NCBI RefSeq assembly: GCF_002234675.1
Contig: NC_019859.2
Coordinates: forward strand, 8,707,983 to 8,771,982
DNA length: 64,000 bases
Source: Oryzias latipes
Lineage: Eukaryota > Chordata > Actinopteri > Beloniformes > Adrianichthyidae
Direction: 5' to 3'
Position 1 is the first letter of the stretch. Every line of letters begins with the position of its first letter. The notes beneath the pieces were generated by a model. That model was not told the origin of the DNA, did not search any database, and saw only the letters and a program-made list of their open reading frames with translations. Below are positions 1 through 26,700 of this stretch, one piece after another. Both the position numbers and the translations under genes were made by a program.

Positions 1-109
1 CCGCCTAATTTCACAAAACACGGATAGAGGTGACCCCCGCCGTCCAGTCCGACTCTGAGCAGGGAGCACAGCCGCATCCGAAACAACCTCCTCCTTCTAC
101 TAGCAAAAA
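1..109 (+). other. mdh1: mdh1 5' leader and probable promoter-proximal sequence
   Basis: GC-richer than the following intron and free of ATG, consistent with the 5' UTR of mdh1 exon 1. The transcription start cannot be placed and may lie left of the window. Confidence 0.5.
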
Positions 110-6142
<6,033 letters not shown>

Positions 6143-6208
6143 CTATCGCCCCCTGCTGGCCAGCAGAAGCTCCCAGATCCGCTGCAGACGCACTGCTCTC
6201 GGCTCTGA
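6143..6208 (+). other. mdh1: Candidate stop-codon readthrough extension of mdh1 ending in a peroxisomal signal
   Basis: Directly after the mdh1 TGA (6140-6142) comes CTA, giving the UGA-CUA context known to promote ribosomal readthrough in vertebrates. The same frame stays open for 21 codons to a second TGA at 6206-6208. The last three residues are Ser-Arg-Leu, a canonical PTS1 tripeptide. Mammalian MDH1 is known to make such an extended isoform (MDH1x) that goes to peroxisomes. What is seen is the motif, the open frame and the SRL end; use in this fish is inferred. It would otherwise be ordinary 3' UTR. Confidence 0.75.
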
Positions 6209-6241
6209 AGTCAAAGCCCTCCACTGTTCTAACTGTTGGAG

Positions 6242-6298
6242 CTGTGTGTGTGTGTGCGTTAGTTTGTGTGTGTGTGCATGCGTGAATGTGTGTGTGTC
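6242..6298 (+). repeat. (TG)n microsatellite in mdh1 3' UTR
   Basis: Interrupted TG dinucleotide run within the transcribed 3' UTR, between the second stop codon and the polyadenylation signal. Confidence 0.9.
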
Positions 6299-6432
6299 AC
6301 CAGGCCACTTCTTCAGATTCACTGAGAATCTGTCAAAATTTCCACACCTGGCCTCCTCTGTTTGCGGGACAAGAGTCTCCGGTAGATGAAAACAGTAGTT
6401 GTGCAGAAACTGTAACAGATCATTTTATCTGC

Positions 6433-6438
6433 AATAAA
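6433..6438 (+). terminator. mdh1: mdh1 polyadenylation signal
   Basis: AATAAA about 290 bp after the stop codon, followed by a T-rich tract. It defines a compact 3' UTR of roughly 0.3 kb. Confidence 0.8.
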
Positions 6439-6929
6439 ACAAACACGAAACTTCATTTGTGAGTCTTCAACTTTTATTTATGGTGTTTAATATTGAGTCT
6501 TTAAAATGGAAATCACTGTCAGATCAGCTGTGCTCTCTTTAAAGTTCTAAGATGAAATGGGGAAAAAAGCATCCGAAGCAGCTGCTTCAGGCCCTTCACT
6601 CTGCCACACTGGTCAGAGCTCTACAAGACACATTTATGAAATAACATACTTTTCTTTTGTGATTGGATCAACATGGCAACCAATTCATGTTTTGGCTGCC
6701 TGTGGGTGACAAACAGCTCTATGTAAATGTTAGAAGAATTGTCAGAAGTTAATTTTTGGCTTTCCTTTGCAACTGAGGTTTTTGGTTGACCACGCCCACA
6801 TTCCTAATATGTCTGCCAAATGTCTTATCGTTTTATTCACTTTGAGCCAGGGATTCACAAGTTACATTTTCACAATGTTTCCAGTAAAAATGTGAAAGCA
6901 ACAAGTGCCATTCAAAATCTACAACTACT

Positions 6930-7150
6930 AAAACTTAACTGATGCATCCACTTAGACGACTAGATCCATGAACGTCTTTGTTTTCCCCGTCTGAGCTGGT
7001 ATCTGGATCAAAACTGTACAGCTGGATAGCTCCAATATTGCTCGCCATTTTTGTAGCACTGCTAATGTTAGGTTGGGGTTGTGAGGGACTGTAAGCTAGC
7101 TGGCGAACGTGCAAACAGATGGATGACGGGAAGTAGGGAGGGGGTTACTC
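6930..7150 (-). repeat. Family B dispersed repeat, fragment
   Basis: Read on the minus strand it matches the core and 5' half of the 13.8-14.4 kb copy, including the frame that reads GAIQLYSFDPD. Boundaries are approximate. No terminal repeats are visible at this copy. Confidence 0.7.
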
Positions 7151-7398
7151 CACATCGACTGACATGTTAAACATAAAACTAAATGTTATGTTCACATCTT
7201 TCTGCAAAGTTGTGCACAAAGTATTAATTTGTGCACAAAACTTTGTCTTTATGGCAGATTCCTTACTCCATACTCTTCCGAGAAAGGTATTTATTTATTT
7301 TATTTCTGGAGACGCTTTAGAACCAAAAAGATTCTGTGTTAAGGATTGATTTAGAAGTTTTGCTGCACATCTGATTTTGGCCAAAAACGCCACAAAAC

Positions 7399-7504
7399 CA
7401 GTGAAGATCACAAATCATTGAAGAAAGAAGTTCAGGGCACTGTCTTGTGGGGGTCTAGATGACCTCAGTCCCAATGTCAAAGTGCCTAGGATAGCACAAG
7501 GGTT
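7399..7504 (-). mobile_element. Family A MITE (piggyBac-like), truncated copy
   Basis: Carries one terminus (CCTAGGATAGCACAAGGGTT) and the adjacent half of the roughly 205-bp family A element; the other end is missing. Only about 150 bp separate it from the fuller copy at 7653-7864. Confidence 0.7.
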
Positions 7505-7652
7505 ACACAGACTTAGCTGTCAGTCTTTACCAAATTTTAGTTCCATATTACAGAATTATTACAGTTCTTGTATTGATATGTGGGCCAAATATAATTGAAT
7601 AGTATCATAGTTTATTTTATCGAATTTGTTTAGCTTTTTTTATTTTTCATCC

Positions 7653-7864
7653 TAACCCTTGTGCTATCCTAGGCACTTTAACATTGGGAGTTGGGTCATC
7701 TAGACCCACTAGACAGTGCGCTGAACCTTTTTTCTTCAATGATTTGTGATCTTCACTGGTGTCCATGGATTACATGAACTTTTTCCACCTTTATCCACCT
7801 TTGTCATGGTAGGAATAACACGACATATTAAGGGTGGGGTAATCTAAGATAGCATAAGGGTTAA
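7653..7864 (+). mobile_element. Family A MITE (piggyBac-like), full-length copy
   Basis: About 210 bp with inverted ends TAACCCTTGTGCTATCCTAG and its partner ending AAGGGTTA. Close copies lie at 9295-9504, 15761-15962, 61013-61124 and 7399-7504. Ends starting CCCT next to TTA(A) fit the TTAA target preference of piggyBac-type elements; this class assignment is inferred. No coding capacity. Confidence 0.75.
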
Positions 7865-8165
7865 AAATGGGAAAATGTTTGAGTTATTAGTTATTTGAGC
7901 CGATCTGTGTCTTGTAGTGTCAGCTTTTGACCACAAGGAGGAAACATTGAGCCAAGTTACCCTAACCAGGTCTGTTTTTAATAAAAATCCTTTTAAAATT
8001 TTAGCGATAATATTTTGATTTTTACACAATTTAGTTCAACCCAAACCACAGCCTGTACTTTCTCATTTAATTATTTATTCTAGTGTTGAAGATTTGATCA
8101 AAACACAGGGCTCGTGCGTAACAGGTGGATCAGGCAAACTGCTGGGTGATTGACAGGTTTCTTAG

Positions 8166-8437
8166 CCAATCAGCTGCTTGTGTCGAGTGAGCTCCTTAGC
8201 GTCACTTGCCTGCGGGAGGTGGGGGTCTCGGTTGACCGGACCTACGTGCCCTCTGCCGCGGGGGGGTCAGGGATGATGTTTCAGTGCGTTTCCTCCGTTT
8301 AGGTTCACTTTATTTCCCGGTTTCGTTCCGTAGCTGAGTCCACCGGGAGTGAGCGGCACGCTGCCCCGTCCCAGGTTGTCGGTGGGGTCCTGAGGCGGGT
8401 TCTTTAGGCTGTCCCGTTATTTTGCCTGTGTGTTCAG
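8166..8437 (+). promoter_or_regulatory. ugp2: Candidate ugp2 upstream promoter and non-coding first exon
   Basis: A CCAAT box at 8166-8170 is followed by a CpG-rich block of about 250 bp, which stands out from the AT-rich surroundings. It ends in a good splice donor, TTCAG then GTGGGT, at 8437/8438. An acceptor-like CCGCAG ending at 10530 sits 12 bases before the ugp2 ATG, so splicing 8437 to 10531 is plausible. A second GC-rich patch at about 10370-10480 could be an alternative start. No transcript evidence is available. Confidence 0.45.
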
Positions 8438-10530
8438 GTGGGTAAAACTGGTGGAAGTTTGTCCTGTAAAGCTCTATCAATCATTTTTGTTTGTTTACGT
8501 CTTAATGGAGTAAAAAAACAAGATTATTTGGGATATTTCTGACATTAATGGTTGAAGCTTCCTCAGCTCAGCGCGTGTCTCTGTGCACTTTGCAAACAGT
8601 CATTAAGCATGAAAGCTAATTACTTCTCAAAAAGGCTTTTGAGTTACAATATTTATACAATCTCAAATTTGCCTAAAAATATTAGATAAACTGCTTATTT
8701 TGATTGCAGTTTAGGAGTTTTTGTATTTTCAAAACTGCATTTTGTTTTTATTTTAGTGGAACATGTTTACTATAAAAACAGTGCAGATAAAATGTATACA
8801 ACTACATTTTTTATAAGAATTTGTTCGCAAAAGTTGCTAGAATTTCAGTTTTTAGAAGTAATATTTATTTTCTCCAAATATTTCAAAACAAGAAATGCAA
8901 AATTAGAAGTACACAGGACCTCACCCATGTTTAAAGTTTACACAGGTTTGCCCAAAATACAAGACCTTCCCTTAACATAAACACACCAAATATTGAACTT
9001 TCACCCAGAATCTAAAAACTTCTTAAAAGATGATGAGTTTTAACCATGTAAAAACAAAAATAACACAAATAAACCATGTTCAGTAGAAGAATTCATATGA
9101 TGGTATAGTTTTATTGTCAATTAAGGTTAAAATTAAGGTTAAAAACTAACATCAGCCAATTTTCCAGACAGATATAGCTTTCAATTTATTTTTATTGTAA
9201 TACCATAGTTATTTACATTGTTTGTGTGTTTTATTTTATGTAAATAATAATCTCTCTTTGAGCATTCTCTGTCCCAATAATGTGTCCTAAAATATTAACC
9301 CTTGTGCCATCCTATGACCCCACCCTTACCTTGACCTGTTCTCCCTACCATGACAAAGGTGGATAAAGGTGGAAAGATTTCATGTAATCCATGGACACTA
9401 GTGAAGATCACAAATCATTGAAGAAAAAAGGTTCAGAGCACTGTCTAGTGGGTCTAGATGACCCAACTCCCAATGCTAAAGTGCCTAGGATAGCACAAGG
9501 GTTCAAAGTAAACTCTGTTTGAGGTATATATTTTTTTGGTCTTCTTAATTTTTATTATCTTTTTAAATCACATCAAACTGTCCAAACTAAAAACAAGAAA
9601 CTTTGTTTTTTACTTTATTTATCTCCTTCTTAGCCTCTTTCACTGTTTTCACACATTTAACTCTTAATTTTACATTTTAACACACCGTTTTCTTAAGCAG
9701 TCTGCCTTTTAACTTCACATTAAATGTGTCATTATTTTTTTGGCATCGTTTGGCTCTTTTCAGCTTTTCTGCACTTAAAAAAATCTTTTTTTTTTGTACT
9801 TGATTTTGAATCTTTTACCACGATTAAATATTTCTCTGCATTTTGCCATTTTAAATAGTTTTAGGTGACTTACTTCAGAATATTTGTATTTGTTAATGCA
9901 TTATTTAGAATTCCTCATCCTCTTGTTACTTTTTGGTGCTGCTCTATCCTTTTATTTTTTCTGTTTTTATTGCTCATTTGGCATGTTTAGCTCTACATAA
10001 CATGACTAAGGGAGCACTGAGGAGCCAGTCAGACACTTAAACATCTCACCCACTTTATTTTTTTAGGTGTATTTTTAGAGTCATTTATAATCTGCTGTTT
10101 TTAATAGATCTATGGTAACAAGGTCATTTCCTCTTTGTGGGTTCCCTAAAGTTCTTTTCTGTTCTATTCTAAAACAATGTACAGCATTTTTGTCATAGTT
10201 TAGGTTTTTTTTTTCTTTTGTCGTTCCCCCATTTGTCCCTAGCTAATTAGTATGTAGCGTTGAATTTTTAAAAATCTTTTTATGCTTCATTGCATTGTTC
10301 TAATGTAGTTTTTGTGACTGAAACAAACACACACACGTGCTCCATGGGATTGGTTTGTCTGTTTGTGGGCGGGTCCACATTGCGGCTCAGGGCTGAAGCC
10401 GCATTCTCACGGGCTTCCTCTGAGCTGAGGATGAGGAGGACGAGTGTTGTTCAGTGAGTGACAAGTCTGGAATCTGCTTTGGGACCATCGTTGCTCTTTG
10501 TAACCCGAGTTTGAGCTTTTGAAACCGCAG
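8438..10530. other. Probable ugp2 5' intron, AT-rich
   Basis: No coding segment recognised. It contains one full family A MITE (9295-9504) and otherwise AT-rich sequence with T and A runs. If 8166-8437 is not an exon, this is simply more mdh1-ugp2 intergenic DNA. Confidence 0.45.
9295..9504 (-). mobile_element. Family A MITE (piggyBac-like), full-length copy
   Basis: Begins in TTAACCCTTGTGCCATCC and ends in GATAGCACAAGGGTTC. Left flank keeps TTAA; the right one is TTCA, one change away. Its orientation is opposite to the 7653 and 15761 copies. No open frame. Confidence 0.75.
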
Positions 10531-10542
10531 ATCTTTGACAAA

Positions 10543-19472
<8,930 letters not shown>

Positions 19473-19653
19473 GGATCCCCAGAGAAAACTGCCATCAGAA
19501 ACAAAACCGCGAGCACTCGAAGAAGAGACTCGAATTCTTCTGAGGACTGTTTAAATGTAAGAAGGTCAGCCTGTCGGGTCTTTAATGTCTTCTCTGTAGA
19601 CCTGAAGCTCCTTAGAAGGAAACTGGGTTGATCGCTGCTGTGGCCTCTTTTTT

Positions 19654-19659
19654 AATAAA
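19654..19659 (+). terminator. ugp2: ugp2 polyadenylation signal
   Basis: AATAAA about 180 bp after the stop codon. The opposing vps54 signal is at 19850-19855, so the two convergent transcripts end within about 200 bp of each other. Confidence 0.8.
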
Positions 19660-19849
19660 GAAGGAAGTCTGGGTCAGCAGAGCCTCTTGTGGTTTGTTCA
19701 GGATTCACCTGAGAATTAAACTATTGAGCACAAGGGTTAAGGAATTCAGATAAACATGTTTGCTAAATCTAATGCAAAATTTCAAAGCTAAATAAAAGTT
19801 GGATGGTACAGAAACAGACAGACAGACAGCAGGTTTCTCCCTCATCCGG

Positions 19850-19855
19850 TTTATT
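19850..19855 (-). terminator. vps54: vps54 polyadenylation signal
   Basis: TTTATT on the plus strand, AATAAA on the minus strand, about 925 bp past the vps54 stop codon. No better signal was noticed between it and the stop. Confidence 0.6.
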
Positions 19856-20780
19856 CACAGCAGCGCTGAAGTGACTGGCTTCACTCGGACACACAGTGGA
19901 AAGTCAGGCACACTGTGGGGAGAGCTCACGTCTCTGACAGCAGATCCAAAGTAGGCACTTCTGAAGCAGACAGTGATGGGAGTTAATGCCTCTGTCGCGT
20001 CCGGTTCACATCTGCGTGGGAATCAAACTGCTTCTCAGCAGAATTTTCCTGATTCATTTTTTCCTTCAACTTTTTTAATTCCTGGTTGTGAAACAAAATC
20101 AAATCAAGGAGAAAATAAGGAACATTTGTGTTTTGTTTTGTTTTTTTGGGTGGGGTGGGGCAAATTTCTTCAAGCCGCAGCATCCGTTAAGAGAGAAATC
20201 TGACATTTGGAGCTGCTGCAGACCCAACCTCCATCATGCGGTTGATTTGTAGCTGCATCGAAACAAAGGATGGAAGAGAACGTGTGCATCTGGAACAGAT
20301 ATGTGAAGAGCTGCATTTGTGCCTCGTGTTCTGCAGCCCTCCAGCATATAAAAAATTACCCCCAATATGACCTTCCTGTCGTTTGTGGATCATCACAAAA
20401 GAGAAACAACTCTCCTTCAGCGTCACGAAGCCGATCGCTGTAAACCCCAGAACAAAAATGCAATTCGAGTATAAAAATGTACCAAAATCTCCTCAATGTT
20501 GCAGCCTGCTGAGGAAAACGTCCAGTAAAGATTCAAAGAGGACAGAAAAATAAATTACCCCAAAGTCTCATCACCATCATTCCATGGAAATAATTTACTA
20601 GTGTTCGTCTGTGATTGCACGCAGAGATGGGGAGGCAGCAGCAGCTTTTGGAAGCTTCTCCGTTTCTGCATACAGCTCCGCCCTGCGCAGTCAGGTGCGT
20701 TTTTGGTCCCCAGTGGACCGCCTCGGTTGGCGGTCGGACGGCGCCCGTCTGTCCTTCTGCCCATCGGGGCTCTGTCCACA

Positions 20781-23700
20781 TCACCTTTTCTGCTCCCAGA
20801 TCTCAGCCATGTTCAGGTCGAGCCGTTCGAGGCTCCGGAGAGCCTGGATGTTCTCGGTGTAGAAGGCCACGTCCACCACCACCAACCTGCAGACAGAGCC
20901 GCCGTCAGTTCTCAGGCCCCGCGGGTAAACATCAGGAAAAGGTCATGGAAAAGAATCCACTCATGACCTCTTTTAGTCCATGGTGTTTACACTGGACAAG
21001 AGAGAGGAACTTCTTTTTCTTTTTCTACTGTTCACTAGCACATGGCTGCACCTACAGTTGGAAGAGGCTCGGTACAAAATATTGGCACACTTCGTTGGCC
21101 ATTAACCCTTGCGATTTTCGCAGATTTTTGCGATATGGGTATTGCACAGCTTGAAATTGCGATGATGATAAATTTGCGATTAATTGTGCAGGCCTAGTTG
21201 ACGTGAGAATCTGTGCTCTAGTATCAGGAACAGGTGCTTTTCTGGGGTCGCGCTCAAGTCATTTCATGTTTTTTCGCTCTCCTGTTTGGGTTCATGAATA
21301 GAAAGGTTAGCTTGTGTGTATACATCTGTTACCCGTGCTGTGGTCCGCCGTCATTTACGACCCCCAGTCTGGCCAGCTGCCTCTTAAGGTGCATTTTGAA
21401 ACTGGCGTTGATCCTCAGGAACAACATCTGTGCAGGTCAACACACCTGTCTCTTAGTGAAACTTCCCCAGACTCGGAGCTTCTGACACATTCGGTTTGAG
21501 ACAGGAAGCGGCAGATCCTCACCTGCGTTTGTTCTTCCGGCAGAAGCTCAAAAATGGCTTCGTGCATCTTCGCCATCTGCTTGCAAACGTTCCTAAAGCA
21601 GGTTGACGGCATTGGAGCCTTCACCTCGTACTAAGGAAGGAGATTAGTGAAGCAGTTTGGAAGAAAACTTTCTATTATTGAGAAGGTAGAATCACAGCAA
21701 AGCAAGCAGGACAGTTTTCCTCTTCCTTTCATCTCTTCATGAATACTATATTTCTTTATGGTATATATAATTAAGAGGAACCACAAAACAAAAGAAATAA
21801 TGAAGAACATCCAATATTTACATGATAACATTAATTATTCTGAAAGGTTTTACCATTGCTGTCTTAATTAATCAATCATGTCTTTGAGCTTAGATTATCG
21901 CAGGTGTCCCGCAGGGATTAATACTCGGTCCTCTACAATTAACACTTTACAATAGTGAGCTTTCATTGTCCAAACTGTAGCATTAGAATGGAGATAGATG
22001 ATAAAATACTGTTAGTTACAAAATTAATTTGATAAAAAATAAATTAACTTTACCAAAAATACCATATTTTTTTAACACATCATGAAAATACATGTAGAAA
22101 AATATTTGTCAAAACAGGTAAACTGTATAATAGCTAGATACAAGTTTTAATTGCTTTTTTTTTTAAAGATGACCCATTCATGTACTTTACAGCCACAGGA
22201 AAGCTGAAAGATTAGATTTGTGTGTATTTATACAAAAAATGGCTTTGTATAGAAGCATTTGAAATTTATTTAGGCAAATATTTAAAAAAAAAGTCAAATA
22301 ATTTCTGGTGTTACAGTTTTTAAAAAGTCAACATGCCCATTAATTTTCTTCTAAAAAAGCTGCAGTTTGATTAAAGAAAAGCAGTGGAACATAGACTGTA
22401 GAACAGACAGCAAGCATGTGATGACGATCAGGAAGTTCTCTTACCCTGGATAAAACCCTCTCAAACAGACTGTCCATGATGGCCACCAGCTTGGCAGAGA
22501 TCTCTGCAATGTGATCGTTATAGTCCTGAAAAACATGAGACAGTCTCAACTGCATAACCAGGACAACTGCACCACCTTCAGGTCTCACAGGTTTCAAAAG
22601 CTTTTCCTAGAAAAAAATAAGTGCGTCTCATTTCCGACTACATGGAAGCAGCCATCTTTGGAGGAAAGTGGCATCACATTCAATGAAATCCCTTCTTTTG
22701 TTCCTAAAGTCTCACTCTAATCATCCGTTTGATCTACTGTAAAAGCTTTATCAGTGGTCTTTTAATTATGATTATGCCGGGGTTTTTTTGGCCAAAGTAA
22801 AAAACTCTGTGGTGTTTTCTAGAGCATAGATTAGGAGCTGCAGTAGTTCGTTAGAAATTGTAGGTGGGACCACTGGCAAAAGTAACTCCGCCCCATTTTC
22901 CCCCTCACCCATAAGTGAGCTATTTGTTTACACGCTCTCCCACCTGGTGCAACAAAAATAGCAAGCGATGCTGGAGCTATCCAGGCGTACAGTTTTGAGC
23001 CAAATGTCAGCTTGGATGGAAAAACAAAGACCTACATCGATCCAGTCGTCCACAAGCAAATTTATCTGGATGGAGCGGAGTGGGCAGCTTGTGGCCCACC
23101 CAGCCCATTTTAACGTCACAAATGCAACCTTTTTCAAATGTTCTTTTTTTACATGCTCCTGATTCACAAAGATTTGAATTCAGGAAAACTCAGAAATTTT
23201 AAGCTCAACTTTCTTTACATATGTCCTCCATCATCAGAAAAATGGTACAAGAATATCTTAAACACACCAAAATGACTATTTTTTATCATAATGAGTCTTT
23301 AACATTTTAAATCTTGATTGAATCTTCGTAGAGAAGCAAAGTTTCATTTAAAGGTTCTTTTGATGGCGTTGTTTTCTACACTGCCCCCACCAACACCTTG
23401 TGCTTTATGAAACCCAGTTATTTCCATGGAGACCAGAATCGGTTAGCAGCCCAGAAAGAGGAGAAGGGGGAGGAGAAGAAATAAATGTAAAAGTAGAAGT
23501 ATAAGATTAAGCCATAGGAAGGAAAGAGCAGGAGAACAAAACAAAGCAAAACTAAAAGAGAAGAATAAAAAGATCAGAGCACAGGTGTGCCGCAAACCTC
23601 ACAAACAAACCCTCTGAGAAAAGAAAATCTCCATGGAACTAGGGCTGGGCGATATTGAATTTTTCATATCACGATATTGTTTTTTTCATATTGTGCGATA

Positions 23701-26700
23701 ACGATATTAAAAACGATATCAAATAACTATATTTTTCAAAGTAATCTTTATTGCACACAGTTTTAAAAGACCACAAATAAATTCAAATGTTTGAACTTTC
23801 AAGTTTAACAGAAAAATAGACAAAAAATTGACACACAATTATGTCAATATAAAAAAATGTGCAATAAACTAAAAAAATTCCCAAGAAACTCATCAGTTTC
23901 TTTAAAATGCTCTTCAAGAAATTAAAGAAAGCTTAAAAAAAATGTTCTTATTTAAATACTTTGTGAAATTTCGAATAGCTTTCAAGACAAGTCAAAAAAG
24001 AACAACAGATCAACTTAAATGACCTCCTATTCTGTGAGGCAACAAATAGGCACCTTGGTCAGTGTGATTTCTGCTAAATGAACAAAAGCCTACAGATTGC
24101 GGGCAAGGAAGACATGTGTATCAACCATTTCAGGTTTTAAAGCTACCCTTTGACAGGTTACAATATTACCCCCTGTACTAAATACCCTCTCAGATGGGGT
24201 GCTGGTCGCAGGGATACACAAATAGCGCTTTGCCAGGCAGCTAATCCCCGGGAAACTTTTCTATCCGACTTAGATAACCGAAAAACGTCCACACGGCGGA
24301 ACTTTTCGGGCCGGTCCGTTCTACAATGCCTCTTGAACCTTCATCTGCGCCCGCTTGGCTCGAGTTTGTTAACTTCTCTTCAGACGGAACATTCATTTTC
24401 TGCAAGTGTTAGGATTTGCAACATATGCAGATACTAGCTTGCATCCTAGCTTGTAAATAACGTTCACTCTAACTAGACGTGGCGCAGTTTATTCAGTGAT
24501 TGGTCTAGCCCTGTGATACTTAATTCTGATTGGACAAGAGGGCGGGTCTTCCGGGGGTTTCTCCCGTGTTCATTTAAAACGAAAGTTTATCGCAATAGAC
24601 TCATTTCACTATCGAAAAAATGTAATATCGCAATAACGATAATTATCGTTTTATCGCCCAGCCCTACATGGAAACCAAACAAGCAGGTGTGAATGCACCC
24701 TAAATATGTATCCGTGCCTCCTTATCTACCTCTAGACCAGGGGTGGGCAAACTTTTTGACCCGTGGGCCACAAAGGCTTCTTAAATTTGTCAAAAGGCCC
24801 AGATCAGGAGCAGATCTGTGTAGTGTTTTGATAATCCACCTTATAAAATTGCGTCTGGACAAATGAAATAGTTTAACGGGCTGCATATCGCCCAACACTG
24901 TCCTAGACTCTTCAGGAGTTTGTTACCTTGGTGATGTGGTCGAAGTGTCTGAGGACGCTGAACTGTTTGGGCTGCAGTTTGGTCTCAAAGTGGGCTCTGA
25001 TGATGGGAATGTAGTGAACCACCAGCTGCAGGCAGCGGGAGGCTAAAGCTGCACAGAAAGACAGCGTCAACAGGAAACCTTCCCTCCGGAACAACACAGC
25101 TGCTTCGGGAGCTTGTGTTTACCCAGGTTTCTGGTTGTGATAGTCTTCAGACCGACGACCTGCAGAGCTCCGGCTCCCAGAACCAACTGGCAGCAGCGCG
25201 AGTTGAAGTGCTGCCAAAACAAAACAGGAGTTTTCTTTAACCAATGATTTCTGCTCGACAGTTTGTGACCTGAAGACTTTCCGTCAGATGATGAAGAGTT
25301 TACAGCTCTGCTGGGAGCTCTCACCTTCAGCAGGTCTGACAGACGCGTCAGCATGTCTGTGGTGATGGACGGGATGTCGTTCACACACCGGCAGTATTCC
25401 AGAAACATCCGTATCAGCAGCAGAACCGTTCTGAACAAACAGAGATGCCGCCGTCACAGACAACCTCATCAGAGAGAAGTTCCTTGTTTGTAGAGGAAGA
25501 CTTACCCAACGACGGCGTACTTCTGTCCATTAACTAACAGAAACTCAGCAGGTTTCCTGTCATCTGGACCTGAAAGGTCAGTTTTACATCTGTCAAGTCT
25601 TTTGGTTTTCAGTAGAAATGGATGAAGTTCAAATCAGCAGATAAAAAAGAACATAATCTGAATCACAAAATCAAAATCAGATAATTCTTACAGAAAGTGT
25701 TCTGCTTTAAGTACAATAAATAAGAGATCTGTTGTTGTTAGTCTTCAACTAAAAGAAAAAGAAAAGTCTCTTTATTTTTAATTATTTTAACCCCCCAAAT
25801 AATCCGTTTCAAAATAGAAATGAAAAAAACATACTTGTTTATTCAGTCACAACATATTGCTTCCTCAGAAAAGAGTTTGTTTGGTGGATAGTTGTAGAAA
25901 TGGTCAAAGTGTTTGCAGTTACCTGAGGTTTTGCGCTCTGGTAGTGTAATTTTGCCATCAGCGATGGAGTTTACCAGATCCTGAAACTCTGTTGGGACCT
26001 CCGCCTGCTTCCAACGCTCGTTATCCAGAAGGAGGCTGCAGGAGCAAAACCATAAAAGTAATTTCAATTATTCTGGTTTTGTACATTTGCTCCCAATTTT
26101 ACCATGAAATCAGAATTCAAGTTTCCAATCTGAGCGTGAGGATACCCGAGTTTGGTTTTGCGTTCTTCGTGGAAGCGGTGGACGAAGCGGTTGGCCTGGC
26201 TCTGCAGGGCTCCCCGCAGGGAGACGCTCCTCCTGCCGCAGAGATCCTCTGTGTCTTTGACGAAGCCTTCAATCGTCCGTGACAGAGACACAAACTCAGC
26301 CGAGCTCAGGCGCTCCAGGGAGCCGTCCTGTTGGAAACGAGAAAATCTAAAATCGAGCAGAGACTCCCCTGAATCTGAACAGCAGTTGGCGATGATCGTC
26401 CTACCCGCGCTCTGGCCGTGAGCACTTTGACGCAGCGATCGTGGCTGATGTCAGACGCCGTGTGCAGCAGCTCCTGGATGTGGCTCATCACACGGTTCAG
26501 CTCCACCTCTGTGGGCATCAAGCTGTCACCCGACCTGAACAGAAGCACAGAAAAGAGGTTAAAAAACCAACAAAAAAAAGATTCACTCCATCCACCTTCT
26601 CCTCATTATTGTGATTAAATGCTTAACATTCCCTGATCAGCACCATCAGTTGATAGTGGACTGCTGGCTTTACCTTATTTCTCTATTGACTTACACAAAA

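Larger units (their letters stand above)
6446..8160. other. mdh1-ugp2 intergenic region, repeats only
   Basis: No exon-like open frame or splice-bounded coding segment was found. It holds one family B fragment (about 6930-7150, minus) and two family A MITE pieces (7399-7504 and 7653-7864). The rest is AT-rich unique sequence. Confidence 0.6.

Noticed and set aside
21100-21112. TTAACCCTTGCG resembling a family A MITE terminus
   Set aside because: Only about 11 bases match and no second end or body follows; treated as chance next to a family C fragment.
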